Made by a program: the position numbers and the translations under genes
Notes under the pieces: model-generated
Databases searched by the model: none
The model's input: the letters and a program-made list of their open reading frames with translations, nothing else
Told to the model about the DNA's origin: nothing
Shown here: piece after piece, positions 58,107 to 64,000 of the stretch
Position numbering within the stretch: position 1 is the first letter of the stretch
How the letters are laid out: each line of letters starts with the position of its first letter
Assembly: GCA_945863885.1 (NCBI GenBank)
Contig: CAMAZY010000013.1
Span: forward strand, 1-64,000
DNA from: an uncultured Clostridia bacterium
GTDB taxonomy: Bacteria; Bacillota; Clostridia; Oscillospirales; Acutalibacteraceae
Direction of reading: 5' to 3'
DNA: 64,000 bases

Positions 58107-59588
58107 TTATTCCGTTACTTCGATTTTTGCGTTCGCCTCATGCATCTGCTTCTTCGTCTTTTCGTCTATCTTATAAAACAGCATCGGTACAGCGCTGATA
58201 AGCGACGATACGCCGGCGAAGCCCAGAAACGCGAACATGATGATATTCTGCGTTCTGACGGGAATACTGCCCGTTTCGTAAACGACCTGCGTATAGCCCG
58301 AAAAGGCAATCATCAGAAGACCGGCGGCAACACAAAGTGCGTTGCTCAGTTTGATTGCCATACTGAGAATGGCGAAGTTTACGCCCTCTTTTCTCTTGCC
58401 GGTTTTCCACAATTGCCAGTCAACGATGTCCGCCGTCATAACAAGCGGAATATAGGTGTTCGCCGACATAAAGAACGACGAGAAAAACTGCATAATCATA
58501 ACCATAAATAAGGCGGCATTTCCGTAGCGTAAGGCGCTGTCAGCCGGGACAAGCCAATAGAAAATACAGCAGGCGGCGGTGAAAACAAACGTGGCAACAG
58601 AAAAGCCGATATAGGTTTTCTTTTCACCGAGCTTCTTGTTGATAAGCGGCACGATGCTGATACCGATAATGCCCGTAAGTCCCCCTAAAAGGCCCGGAAG
58701 CCAGGTGGCGTCGGCGGTCGTGTCCATCGTCATTCCTAAAAGGCTGACCTTGCCGATAAGAGCGCCGTTTGCCTGAACACAGACGATCAGCGGCATCGTT
58801 CTGGCAAAGCCGAGAATATAGATCAGAAATACGATAAGAATCATTTTGTTCGTCTTGATTTCGGAAAACATTTCTTTAAACGAAACAGAGGTGGCCGACT
58901 GACCGCTCGGGACGGTCTCACGGTTACAGAAATAAATCAGAAGATAAAGGGAAGTTCCGAGAACGAGCATGACAAGAGCCGTCACAAGATAATATTCCTT
59001 GTCGGGATAGTTGCCCTCACCCTTGATGAGATTGAGCATCAGCATAATTACTGTAACAAATACGCCCGGAACGGCAAGAGCCACCGACTTTGCAATATTC
59101 GAAAAGCTTGCGGCGACGTTCCGTTCGTCGGCATTCGGAGAAAGAAGCGACAGCATACCCTGAGACGGAATGTCGGCAAAGCTCATCGCAATATTCCAAA
59201 GGACGGTTGTCAGTGTTATGTATGCGTAAAGCATAGGCTTACCTGCCGGGCCGAACGAGTCAAAGGGAATATAGATGAAAATCAGCGTCGTCAATATCGC
59301 AAGCGGGAACGCACTGCGAAGCACCCACGGCCGCATTTTTCCGCCTTTCAGGTGGCTTTTGTCAATCATGGCACCGATAAGCGGGTCAAAAATACAGCTG
59401 ATGAGCTTCGCAGCGAAGATGATGACCGCCGAAGCGTAAAAAATGTTGCTGTCAAAGCCCGAGTACATCTTGTTGTAAAACTCGGTCTGAAAGCTGTTCA
59501 TGTAGCCGATAAAAAGCTGAACGCCGAAGATGCCGACGGCATAAATCAGCGCTTTTTTGGTGGTAAGGATTTTGTTTTCCTGTTTCAT
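58107..59588 (-). CDS. GPH-type MFS sugar:cation symporter (MelB-like)
   Basis: A 493-residue, 12-helix transporter of the glycoside-pentoside-hexuronide:cation symporter family. Family marks are the helix II/loop motif FDPLIGAMIDKSHLKGGKMRPWVL, here quoted as FDPLIGAMID and GGKMRPWVL, and the later MTADIVDWQLWKTGKRKEG (split at 20), which matches the DxxxxxxxxTGxRxxG loop. It would import a glycoside, hexuronide or similar solute with Na+ or H+. AAGGAGA lies 8 bases before the chosen ATG; two upstream in-frame ATGs lack this spacing. The substrate is unknown. No sugar catabolic operon adjoins it; an SDR dehydrogenase gene lies upstream beyond two small cassettes. Confidence 0.88.
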   Translation of the reverse strand: MKQENKILTTKKALIYAVGIFGVQLFIGYMNSFQTEFYNKMYSGFDSNIFYASAVIIFAAKLISCIFDPLIGAMIDKSHLKGGKMRPWVLRSAFPLAILTTLIFIYIPFDSFGPAGKPMLYAYITLTTVLWNIAMSFADIPSQGMLSLLSPNADERNVAASFSNIAKSVALAVPGVFVTVIMLMLNLIKGEGNYPDKEYYLVTALVMLVLGTSLYLLIYFCNRETVPSGQSATSVSFKEMFSEIKTNKMILIVFLIYILGFARTMPLIVCVQANGALIGKVSLLGMTMDTTADATWLPGLLGGLTGIIGISIVPLINKKLGEKKTYIGFSVATFVFTAACCIFYWLVPADSALRYGNAALFMVMIMQFFSSFFMSANTYIPLVMTADIVDWQLWKTGKRKEGVNFAILSMAIKLSNALCVAAGLLMIAFSGYTQVVYETGSIPVRTQNIIMFAFLGFAGVSSLISAVPMLFYKIDEKTKKQMHEANAKIEVTE

Positions 59589-59651
59589 AAAGTTTTCTCC
59601 TTTCATTCTCTCTCGAATAATCATTATATACTATTATCAATAAAAAAGTAA

Positions 59652-59684
59652 ATTCACGAAGCAGACAAAAATTGCTTTGTGAAT
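59652..59684. repeat. Inverted repeat upstream of the symporter gene and cassette 1
   Basis: ATTCACGAAGCA (59652-59663) and TGCTTTGTGAAT (59673-59684) pair with one mismatch. A decayed version of the same stretch (AAGTAGGCAAAATTTGCTTTATGAATTTGACA, split: AAGTAGGCAAAATT / TGCTTTATGAATTTGACA) precedes cassette 2 at about 60117-60150, so it was duplicated with the cassette. It may be an operator of the minus-strand symporter gene. Confidence 0.5.
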
Positions 59685-59726
59685 TTGACAAAGAGAACAG
59701 CAGAAAAGTTATTGTACAGACACAAT

Positions 59727-59755
59727 TTGACAAAATCTTCGGCACATGGTATAAA
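59727..59755 (+). promoter_or_regulatory. Toxin promoter, cassette 1
   Basis: TTGACA (59727-59732) and TATAAA (59750-59755) with a 17-bp spacer. The transcript starts near 59762 and opens with the hairpin GCAGTC-TCT-GACTGC, then AAGGGTACTG and AACGGTAGGCGGTTAC. Confidence 0.8.
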
Positions 59756-59831
59756 TGCTATGCAGTCTCTGACTGCCAAGGGTACTGTACATAACGGTAG
59801 GCGGTTACTCCCGCAAGGGAGGTGATAAGCA

Positions 59832-59915
59832 GTGGTTACTTTTGAATTGCTCGTCGCTTTCACGGTAATGCTGACACAACTTATCACGCTTTGTTACTTG
59901 ATTTTTAAAAAGTAA
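59832..59915 (+). CDS. 27-residue hydrophobic toxin-like peptide, cassette 1
   Basis: A GTG-started peptide: MVTFELLVAFTVMLTQLITL followed by CYLIFKK. One membrane helix covers nearly the whole chain and ends in a Lys pair, as in Fst/Ldr/TxpA and 'holin-like' type I toxins. GGGAGGTGAT at 59818-59827 is a strong ribosome binding site seven bases from the GTG. The same context (promoter, 5' hairpin, AAGGGTACTG element, GGGxGGTG, start) recurs in cassettes 2 and 3 although the peptides differ. A convergent antisense RNA ends in a hairpin just after the stop codon. Toxicity is inferred, not shown. Confidence 0.75.
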   Translation: MVTFELLVAFTVMLTQLITLCYLIFKK

Positions 59916-59940
59916 CGGCTTATAAAAAAGGTCGGAATAT

Positions 59941-60030
59941 AAAAATTAAGAAACACCGCCAACTTCCCCATTTGCGGTGTTTCTTAAAATACCCAAATTT
60001 GGAGTAACCGCTTATCGCAGTACCCTTTGT
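59941..60030 (-). ncRNA. Putative antisense antitoxin RNA, cassette 1
   Basis: A consensus minus-strand promoter lies at 60037-60065: TTGACA (60060-60065), 17-bp spacer, TATAAT (60037-60042). The predicted RNA starts near 60030 with AAAGGGTACTGCGATAAGCGGTTAC (given in two parts: AAAGGGTACTG, CGATAAGCGGTTAC). It ends in the perfect 14-bp hairpin TTAAGAAACACCGC (59946-59959) / GCGGTGTTTCTTAA (59974-59987) followed by TTTTTATATT. Length is about 90 nt. It is fully antisense to the 3' part of the toxin mRNA if that mRNA reads past the hairpin. Confidence 0.7.
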
Positions 60031-60144
60031 ATCTATATTATATGCTGTTTTCTTCGTTTTGTCAACTGTTGAAAAGTTTTGGTCTGTTTTAATACTCTTA
60101 CATAAACGGATATTTGCAAAGTAGGCAAAATTTGCTTTATGAAT

Positions 60145-60173
60145 TTGACAAAATCTTCGGCACATGGTATAAA
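60145..60173 (+). promoter_or_regulatory. Toxin promoter, cassette 2
   Basis: TTGACA (60145-60150) and TATAAA (60168-60173), 17-bp spacer. From the -35 to GGCGGTTAC it is nearly identical to cassette 1, including the GCAGTC-TCT-GACTGC hairpin. Confidence 0.8.
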
Positions 60174-60257
60174 TGCTATGCAGTCTCTGACTGCCAAGGG
60201 TACTGTACATAACGGTAGGCGGTTACAACTCTTTGCCCTCGCAAGGGGGTGGTTCAG

Positions 60258-60356
60258 ATGCAGTATGTCACATACGAGAATTTACTGACATTTTCGCTTG
60301 TTGTCATAAGCATTATAGAATTAACAGTTATAATTCTTGAACATAAAAAGAAATAA
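60258..60356 (+). CDS. 32-residue hydrophobic toxin-like peptide, cassette 2
   Basis: The peptide is MQYVTYENLLTFSLVVISII followed by ELTVIILEHKKK: a single membrane helix with an interrupting Glu and a Lys-rich C-terminus. It resembles the short 'holin-like toxin' peptides of Firmicutes. AGGGGGTGG six bases before the ATG is the ribosome binding site. The sequence differs strongly from the cassette 1 peptide while the flanks are near-identical, so the coding part has diverged or been exchanged much faster than its control regions. The stop codon lies inside the left arm of the antisense RNA's terminator hairpin. Confidence 0.78.
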   Translation: MQYVTYENLLTFSLVVISIIELTVIILEHKKK

Positions 60357-60436
60357 CCGCCCCAGTCCGCAAAACTCGGCGATTATTTCAATCATCATGT
60401 TTGAGGGCTTGTAACCGCTTATCGCAGTACCCTTGT
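60345..60436 (-). ncRNA. Putative antisense antitoxin RNA, cassette 2
   Basis: The minus-strand promoter is TTGACA (60466-60471), 17-bp spacer, TATAAT (60443-60448). The RNA would start near 60436 with AAGGGTACTGCGATAAGCGG and end in the hairpin AAATAACCGCC (60351-60361) / GGCGATTATTT (60378-60388), one mismatch, followed by CTTTTTATG. It overlaps the last codons and stop codon of the peptide gene. Confidence 0.7.
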
Positions 60437-60530
60437 GTCTCTATTATATGCTGTTTTCCTCGTTTTGTCAATGTCCGAAAGTTTCGGACTGCTATTTTTT
60501 TACAATTTCTTGAATAAAGCAAAAAACTTC

Positions 60531-60558
60531 TTGACTTTTTCTTCGTAAGATTTATAAT
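60531..60558 (+). promoter_or_regulatory. Promoter of the SDR gene
   Basis: TTGACT (60531-60536) and TATAAT (60553-60558) with a 16-bp spacer, about 48 bp before the SDR start codon. Confidence 0.65.
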
Positions 60559-60606
60559 TTAATTTGGTTGCTTACGGCAATAATCATGAAAACGGAGGTT
60601 TTTACT

Positions 60607-61410
60607 ATGGACAGATTAAAAGATAAAGTTGCTATCGTAACAGGCTCGACAAGCGGTATCGGTATCGGTATTGCGAAGCTTTTTGCCGCTGAGGGCGCAA
60701 AGGTTGTTATCTGCGGCCGCCGTCAGGAAAAGGGACAGGCTGTCGTTGACGCAATCGTAAAAGAGGGCGGCGAGGCCTGGTATCACTTCATGGACATCAC
60801 CGACCTTTCGAGCATTGACAAGCTTTTCGCCGACACCGCCGAAAAGTACGGCAAGATTGACATTCTTATCAACAACGCCGCTAACGTTGCCTTAAAGGAC
60901 GGCAGAATCGACGAGCTTACCGTTGAGATGTGGGACGGCATTTTCCAAAGCGACCTGAGAGGTACTTTCTATGCGACAAAGTGCGTTCTTCCGTATTTCG
61001 AAAAGAACGAAAACGGCGGCTCTATCGTCAACATCGGCTCGATGGCTTCGTGCAGCGGCGACATCAGCTCGACGGCTTATGCCTGTGCAAAGGCCGGCGT
61101 TGATATGCTCACCGAATCGACCGCTTTACAGTACGGCAAGAAGAATGTCCGCTGCAACTGCGTAAGACCGGGTCTTATCGTAACCCCGGAGAACGATGCT
61201 CACGTTCCGCAGATTGTCAAGGACATCTTCACAAGCAACATCATGGTCAACCGTTACGGCTGCCCCGAGGATATCGGCCACATGTGCGTTTATCTTGCTT
61301 CTGACGAGGCCGCTTATGTTACCGGTCAGATTATCAATGTTGACGGCGGTCTGAACTCTCACGTTCCCACCGTTGCCCAGTTCAGACAGATGAATTCCCG
61401 TACCTGGTAA
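60607..61410 (+). CDS. Short-chain dehydrogenase/reductase (classical SDR)
   Basis: A 267-residue NAD(P)-dependent oxidoreductase with a Rossmann fold. The cofactor motif is TGSTSGIGIGIA (about residues 12-23), the structural motif NNAAN, and the catalytic set is S in NIGSMASCSG with YACAK (Tyr and Lys spaced as YxxxK). The motif GRRQ after beta-2, with arginines, suggests NADP(H) preference. The C-terminal tail (GGLNSHVPTVAQFRQMNSRT) is longer than in FabG. The substrate is not deducible: gut SDRs of this build include hydroxysteroid, sugar-alcohol and keto-ester dehydrogenases. ACGGAGG precedes the ATG at 60607. It stands alone between a promoter and a terminator. Confidence 0.9.
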   Translation: MDRLKDKVAIVTGSTSGIGIGIAKLFAAEGAKVVICGRRQEKGQAVVDAIVKEGGEAWYHFMDITDLSSIDKLFADTAEKYGKIDILINNAANVALKDGRIDELTVEMWDGIFQSDLRGTFYATKCVLPYFEKNENGGSIVNIGSMASCSGDISSTAYACAKAGVDMLTESTALQYGKKNVRCNCVRPGLIVTPENDAHVPQIVKDIFTSNIMVNRYGCPEDIGHMCVYLASDEAAYVTGQIINVDGGLNSHVPTVAQFRQMNSRTW

Positions 61411-61429
61411 AATCCAACACACATGAAAA

Positions 61430-61463
61430 CTGACTGCCGGAACCCCATTTCGGCAGTTTTTTC
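61430..61463 (+). terminator. Terminator of the SDR gene
   Basis: ACTGCCG (61433-61439) and CGGCAGT (61451-61457) form a 7-bp stem followed by TTTTTTC. Confidence 0.75.
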
Positions 61464-61497
61464 ATCCTATATGATAAGAAAAGACGGAGATGATAAA

Positions 61498-62457
61498 ATG
61501 AAGCTTCTTGATGAGATAAACTACGAAGCGGTGATGAAAACCGAGGTTGAGCCGTTTCTTGAATCAATACGAAAAGACGGATACATCGACTCGTTTGACG
61601 GAAAGAAAATTCACTTCGAATCGTACGAGCACGAAGACGCAAGGGCGGCGGTGCTCGTGCTTCACGGCTTTACGGAAAGCGCCGAGAAGTTCCGTGAGGT
61701 TTCCTATTACTTCTTTAATGAGGGGTACAGCGTTTTTGCGCCTGACTTAAGAGGTCACGGAAAATCGTACCGGACAAGCAAAAAGACCGGCACGGTCAAC
61801 GCCGACAGCTTTGACGACTATGCAAAAGACCTTGAAGTGCTTATCAGCAAGGTTGTTTTGCCGTCGGCTGAGGGCAAAGACCTTTATCTTTATTCCCATT
61901 CACTCGGCAGTACAGTTGCGCTGCTATATATGCAGAAAAACCCGCAAATCATCAAAAAGGCGGTTTTGTCCTCGCCGATGCTGTGCGGAAACATGGGAAT
62001 GCCCGTCGGAATTGCCAAAGCGGTGGCAAGTGTTCTTTGCACGCTCGGCGGAAAGAACATTTCGGCGCCGGGCAGATGCAAATTTGACCCCGGACAGATG
62101 GTCGAAAACAGCGACGACACAAGCGAAGAGAGATTCAACTACTACCACGAAAAGCGCAAAAACGACAGTCTTTTGCAGACCAACGGCCCGTCCTTCGGCT
62201 GGGTAAAAGCCTCGCTCAAAGCAAGAGACAGCATATTTGAGGAAGAAAATATAAGCAAGCTTACGATGCCGATTTTACTTCTGAAGCCGCAGGAGGACAG
62301 GCAGGTGCTTGAAAGCTGGCAGGACAAATTCGCCGAAAAGGTGAAGTCCGTCCGGGTCGTGAAGATACCCGGCTCGAAGCACGAGATTTTCGGAAGCGAA
62401 AACAAAACGCTTGAAAAATATTACGGGGAGATATTCAGCTTTTTGGGCGAGGAATGA
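61498..62457 (+). CDS. Lysophospholipase/monoacylglycerol-lipase-like serine hydrolase
   Basis: A 319-residue alpha/beta hydrolase of the Hydrolase_4 (PldB/YtpA/monoglyceride lipase) type. LVLHGFTESAEKFREV provides the oxyanion segment, PDLRGHGKS is typical of the family, YSHSLGSTVALLYM is the nucleophile elbow (Ser at about residue 136), the acid is in LLLKPQEDRQV and the His in IPGSKHEIF. There is no signal peptide, so it is cytoplasmic or peripheral. The likely substrate is a monoacyl lipid. CGGAGATG lies a few bases before the ATG at 61498. It ends only 14 bp before the toxin promoter of cassette 3. Confidence 0.85.
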   Translation: MKLLDEINYEAVMKTEVEPFLESIRKDGYIDSFDGKKIHFESYEHEDARAAVLVLHGFTESAEKFREVSYYFFNEGYSVFAPDLRGHGKSYRTSKKTGTVNADSFDDYAKDLEVLISKVVLPSAEGKDLYLYSHSLGSTVALLYMQKNPQIIKKAVLSSPMLCGNMGMPVGIAKAVASVLCTLGGKNISAPGRCKFDPGQMVENSDDTSEERFNYYHEKRKNDSLLQTNGPSFGWVKASLKARDSIFEEENISKLTMPILLLKPQEDRQVLESWQDKFAEKVKSVRVVKIPGSKHEIFGSENKTLEKYYGEIFSFLGEE

Positions 62458-62470
62458 AAGGGCGCAGAAT

Positions 62471-62499
62471 TTGACAGAATCTGCGGGATATGATATAAA
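62471..62499 (+). promoter_or_regulatory. Toxin promoter, cassette 3
   Basis: TTGACA (62471-62476) and TATAAA (62494-62499), 17-bp spacer. The leader hairpin here is GCAGTC-TTCG-GACTGC: stem identical to cassettes 1 and 2 but with a UUCG tetraloop in place of TCT. AAGGGTACTG and AACGGTAGGCGGTTAC follow unchanged. Confidence 0.8.
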
Positions 62500-62608
62500 C
62501 GAAATGCAGTCTTCGGACTGCCAAGGGTACTGTACATAACGGTAGGCGGTTACGCTCTCCTTTTTCGGAGGGCTTGCCCTCTGATTCTTTCATTAGGGGG
62601 TGATGCTG

Positions 62609-62680
62609 ATGGAATATTACATTTTACTTGTATTGATTCTGATTGCGGCCACAGGCTACATTCTAAGCATAAAAAAATAA
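62609..62680 (+). CDS. 23-residue hydrophobic toxin-like peptide, cassette 3
   Basis: The peptide is MEYYILLVLILIAATGYILS followed by IKK: one membrane helix and a basic end. AGGGGGTG at 62595-62602 is six bases before the chosen ATG, the same spacing as in cassette 2. Two alternative in-frame starts (GTG 62600, ATG 62603) overlap the ribosome binding site. The 5' UTR carries an extra hairpin (CTCTCC-TTTTTC-GGAGGG region) that could hold back the ribosome binding site. Confidence 0.72.
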   Translation: MEYYILLVLILIAATGYILSIKK

Positions 62681-62753
62681 CCGCCCCAACGCCAATGAGA
62701 ACGGTTATTTTTAACTGAATTAGGCGTAACCGCTTATCGCAGTACCCTTTTGT
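62668..62753 (-). ncRNA. Putative antisense antitoxin RNA, cassette 3
   Basis: The minus-strand promoter is TTGACA (62782-62787), 16-bp spacer, TATAAT (62760-62765). The RNA would start near 62753, contain AAGGGTACTGCGATAAGCGG, and end in the perfect hairpin AAATAACCG (62675-62683) / CGGTTATTT (62702-62710) followed by a long U tract. The hairpin includes the peptide's stop codon. Confidence 0.7.
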
Positions 62754-62825
62754 ACCTATATTATACCACATTTGTTTGCTTTGTCAACAGCAAGAAAGCG
62801 CAGAAAGAACGGGAGGACAGACAAA

Positions 62826-63695
62826 ATGAAAGTTCTATTCGGAACCGATATCACCAAAGACAAGAAAAATACGGCAGTTGACGGAGATGAATTTATCGTC
62901 CGCTCTGTGCCCGAAGATATTTCCGAAAAAAACAGTGAAATTTTTGACAAAGAGCTTGAGGCGGCGGAAAAGACAGCCGGAAAACGCAGTATCTCTGAAA
63001 TGATCGGTCTGGTTATGATGGCGAGCAGCTTTCTGGGTCTTTCCGGAATGTTCGATGAAGATGCCGAGCTTACGTTCTCTCTTATTCGGGAAACCGTATC
63101 GCAAAATCCGGTACGGTTTTCTGCTTTTGCTTTGCTTTTTGTTGTAGGCCTTCTGCTTCTGATGATTCGTGCGGTAAAGAATAAACAGAACCGGAAATCC
63201 GAAGAGGAAAATAACGAAATTCCGGAAGACGAGAGCGAAAAGAACCTTCAACAAGCGTATTTCTCTCTCGGCGTTCCGCAGGACGCAGAAAATGTTGACA
63301 TTCTTTGCTCGGAGTATGTAATCAGAGAAGGCGAACCGGAATTAAAGCCGATTAAAATGTTCGGCTTTGCCAACGCCGATCTGAAAGTATTTGCAGATCA
63401 TAACGCACTGTTTATTGCCGACACGGAGAATCTTTATGAAATCGCTCTTGACAGCATCGAAAAAATCAGCAGGTACAACGGCAAGCTGACAATGATGTTC
63501 TGGAACAAGGAAACAGCACATAATAAAGGAAAGTATCAGCCGTATCATATCAGAAAACGGGGCGAATTTAAGTATACTGTCAAAACGTATTATTCGCTTG
63601 ACATTAACCGTGAGGGAGAAACCTACAAAATGTACTTTCCGCCGTATGAGCTTGACGTGATTGAAAGACTTACAGGGATGAAGTATGAGGAGTGA
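62826..63695 (+). CDS. Hypothetical membrane protein with two transmembrane helices
   Basis: A 289-residue protein of unknown family. An acidic N-terminal region (1-56) is followed by two membrane helices (about 57-76 and 97-115) with a short acidic loop, a charged linker (KSEEENNEIPEDESEKN), then a soluble C-terminal domain of about 150 residues. That domain has PH-like or GRAM-like character: KMFGFANADLKVFADHNALF and IALDSIEKISRYNGKLTMMF are alternating beta strands, and WNKETAHNKGKY is a loop. I start at 62826, where GGGAGG is correctly spaced; an upstream frame start lies within cassette 3's antisense promoter. It is followed by the MGMT gene after 4 bp, so the two form an operon. Confidence 0.78.
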   Translation: MKVLFGTDITKDKKNTAVDGDEFIVRSVPEDISEKNSEIFDKELEAAEKTAGKRSISEMIGLVMMASSFLGLSGMFDEDAELTFSLIRETVSQNPVRFSAFALLFVVGLLLLMIRAVKNKQNRKSEEENNEIPEDESEKNLQQAYFSLGVPQDAENVDILCSEYVIREGEPELKPIKMFGFANADLKVFADHNALFIADTENLYEIALDSIEKISRYNGKLTMMFWNKETAHNKGKYQPYHIRKRGEFKYTVKTYYSLDINREGETYKMYFPPYELDVIERLTGMKYEE

Positions 63696-63699
63696 AAAA

Positions 63700-64000
63700 A
63701 TGACCACCTTTGAAAAAATCTATGAGGTAGTAAAAACAATCCCTAAGGGAAGCGTTATGTCCTACGGTCAGGTAGCAATCCTTGCCGGAAATCCCCGCTG
63801 GGCAAGAGTCGTCGGGTATGCGCTTCATGCCAACCCGCAGCCGGGCGTTATTCCCTGTCACCGGGTTGTGATGAAAGACGGAAGCATCTGCAAGGGCTTC
63901 GCTTTCGGCGGAGCAGACGCACAAAGACAGCTTCTCCTGTCAGAAGGTGTCGGTTTTGTTGACGAAATGCACGTGGATATGGAAAAATATCGGGCAGATA
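63700..64000 (+). CDS. MGMT-family alkyltransferase (Ogt-like), 3' end cut by the window
   Basis: The first 100 residues are visible and the frame runs off the window edge. MTTFEKIYEVVKTIPKGSVM opens the domain. SYGQVAILAGNPRWARVVGYALHA (split at SYGQVAILAGNPRWARVVGY) is the DNA-binding helix-turn-helix with its arginine finger, and VIPCHRVVMKDG contains the PCHR motif with the alkyl-accepting cysteine. Starting directly at this domain, with no N-terminal ribonuclease-like domain, it matches the short Ogt/ATL-type class. Because the cysteine is present it could be a true O6-alkylguanine transferase rather than a Trp-type ATL. It lies 4 bp after the membrane-protein gene. Confidence 0.9.
   Translation, partial: MTTFEKIYEVVKTIPKGSVMSYGQVAILAGNPRWARVVGYALHANPQPGVIPCHRVVMKDGSICKGFAFGGADAQRQLLLSEGVGFVDEMHVDMEKYRAD

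Noticed and set aside
58029-58511. 160-codon plus-strand frame over the ppa/symporter junction
   Set aside because: It runs antisense through the symporter gene and its promoter region; no ribosome binding site, and its composition is that of a shadow.
60607-61410. Calling the SDR a bile-acid hydroxysteroid dehydrogenase
   Set aside because: Only generic SDR motifs are visible; neighbouring genes (symporter, hydrolase) do not include bai or other steroid genes, so the substrate cannot be named.

Overview
The window reads as a chromosomal segment of a Gram-positive, low-to-mid G+C, probably gut-associated member of the Clostridia (Oscillospiraceae/Ruminococcaceae-like). The evidence is gene content rather than a marker search: a parA-parB-serS block, a T-box leader, EF-P followed by a CD1247-type acidic protein, LiaF-like and YjdF proteins, short tandem repeat litter and ACTCCCTC-ended dispersed repeats in intergenic DNA, and near-consensus TTGACA/TATAAT promoters. 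No rRNA, tRNA, CRISPR array or complete transposase gene was seen.

Layout. 1-5112 holds housekeeping genes (parA, parB, serS, glyA). 5113-6165 is repeat-rich and carries a twice-frameshifted DUF559 endonuclease-like pseudogene between four palindromic repeats. 6166-12723 encodes a secreted 2185-residue protein of InlB-type B repeats and Cys/His-rich repeats. 12800-14729 is a T-box-controlled threonine deaminase-RidA pair. 15237-43427, 44 percent of the window, is one uninterrupted gene for a secreted 9396-residue protein built from 14 divergent copies of a module that gets shorter toward the C-terminus. The two giant genes have similar leaders and strong ribosome binding sites and both end in an aromatic/basic amphipathic helix, so they may be co-regulated envelope proteins.

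43544-48882 contains small and housekeeping genes: an unknown 155-residue protein, a CD1247-type protein, efp, a lipoprotein MltG homologue, a 41-residue amphipathic peptide, tcdA, an alpha/beta hydrolase and a 56-residue protein. 49103-56410 is one nine-gene operon behind a TetR regulator with a palindromic operator overlapping the transcription start: two ABC exporters, LiaF-like and DUF4097 envelope proteins, YjdF and a lipoprotein. It looks like an inducible drug-efflux and envelope-stress unit. Next come a T/A/E-rich lipoprotein, nrdR, ppa and a GPH-type symporter.

59700-62790 contains three paralogous cassettes of about 320-340 bp. Each has a consensus promoter driving a tiny hydrophobic peptide (27, 32 and 23 residues) and a consensus promoter facing it from the other end that would make a roughly 90-nt antisense RNA ending in a hairpin over the peptide's stop codon. 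These look like type I toxin-antitoxin loci; the DNA-inverted, similar 5' elements of the two RNAs are unusual. An SDR oxidoreductase and a lysophospholipase-like hydrolase lie between cassettes 2 and 3. The window ends in an unknown two-TM protein and a truncated MGMT-family gene.
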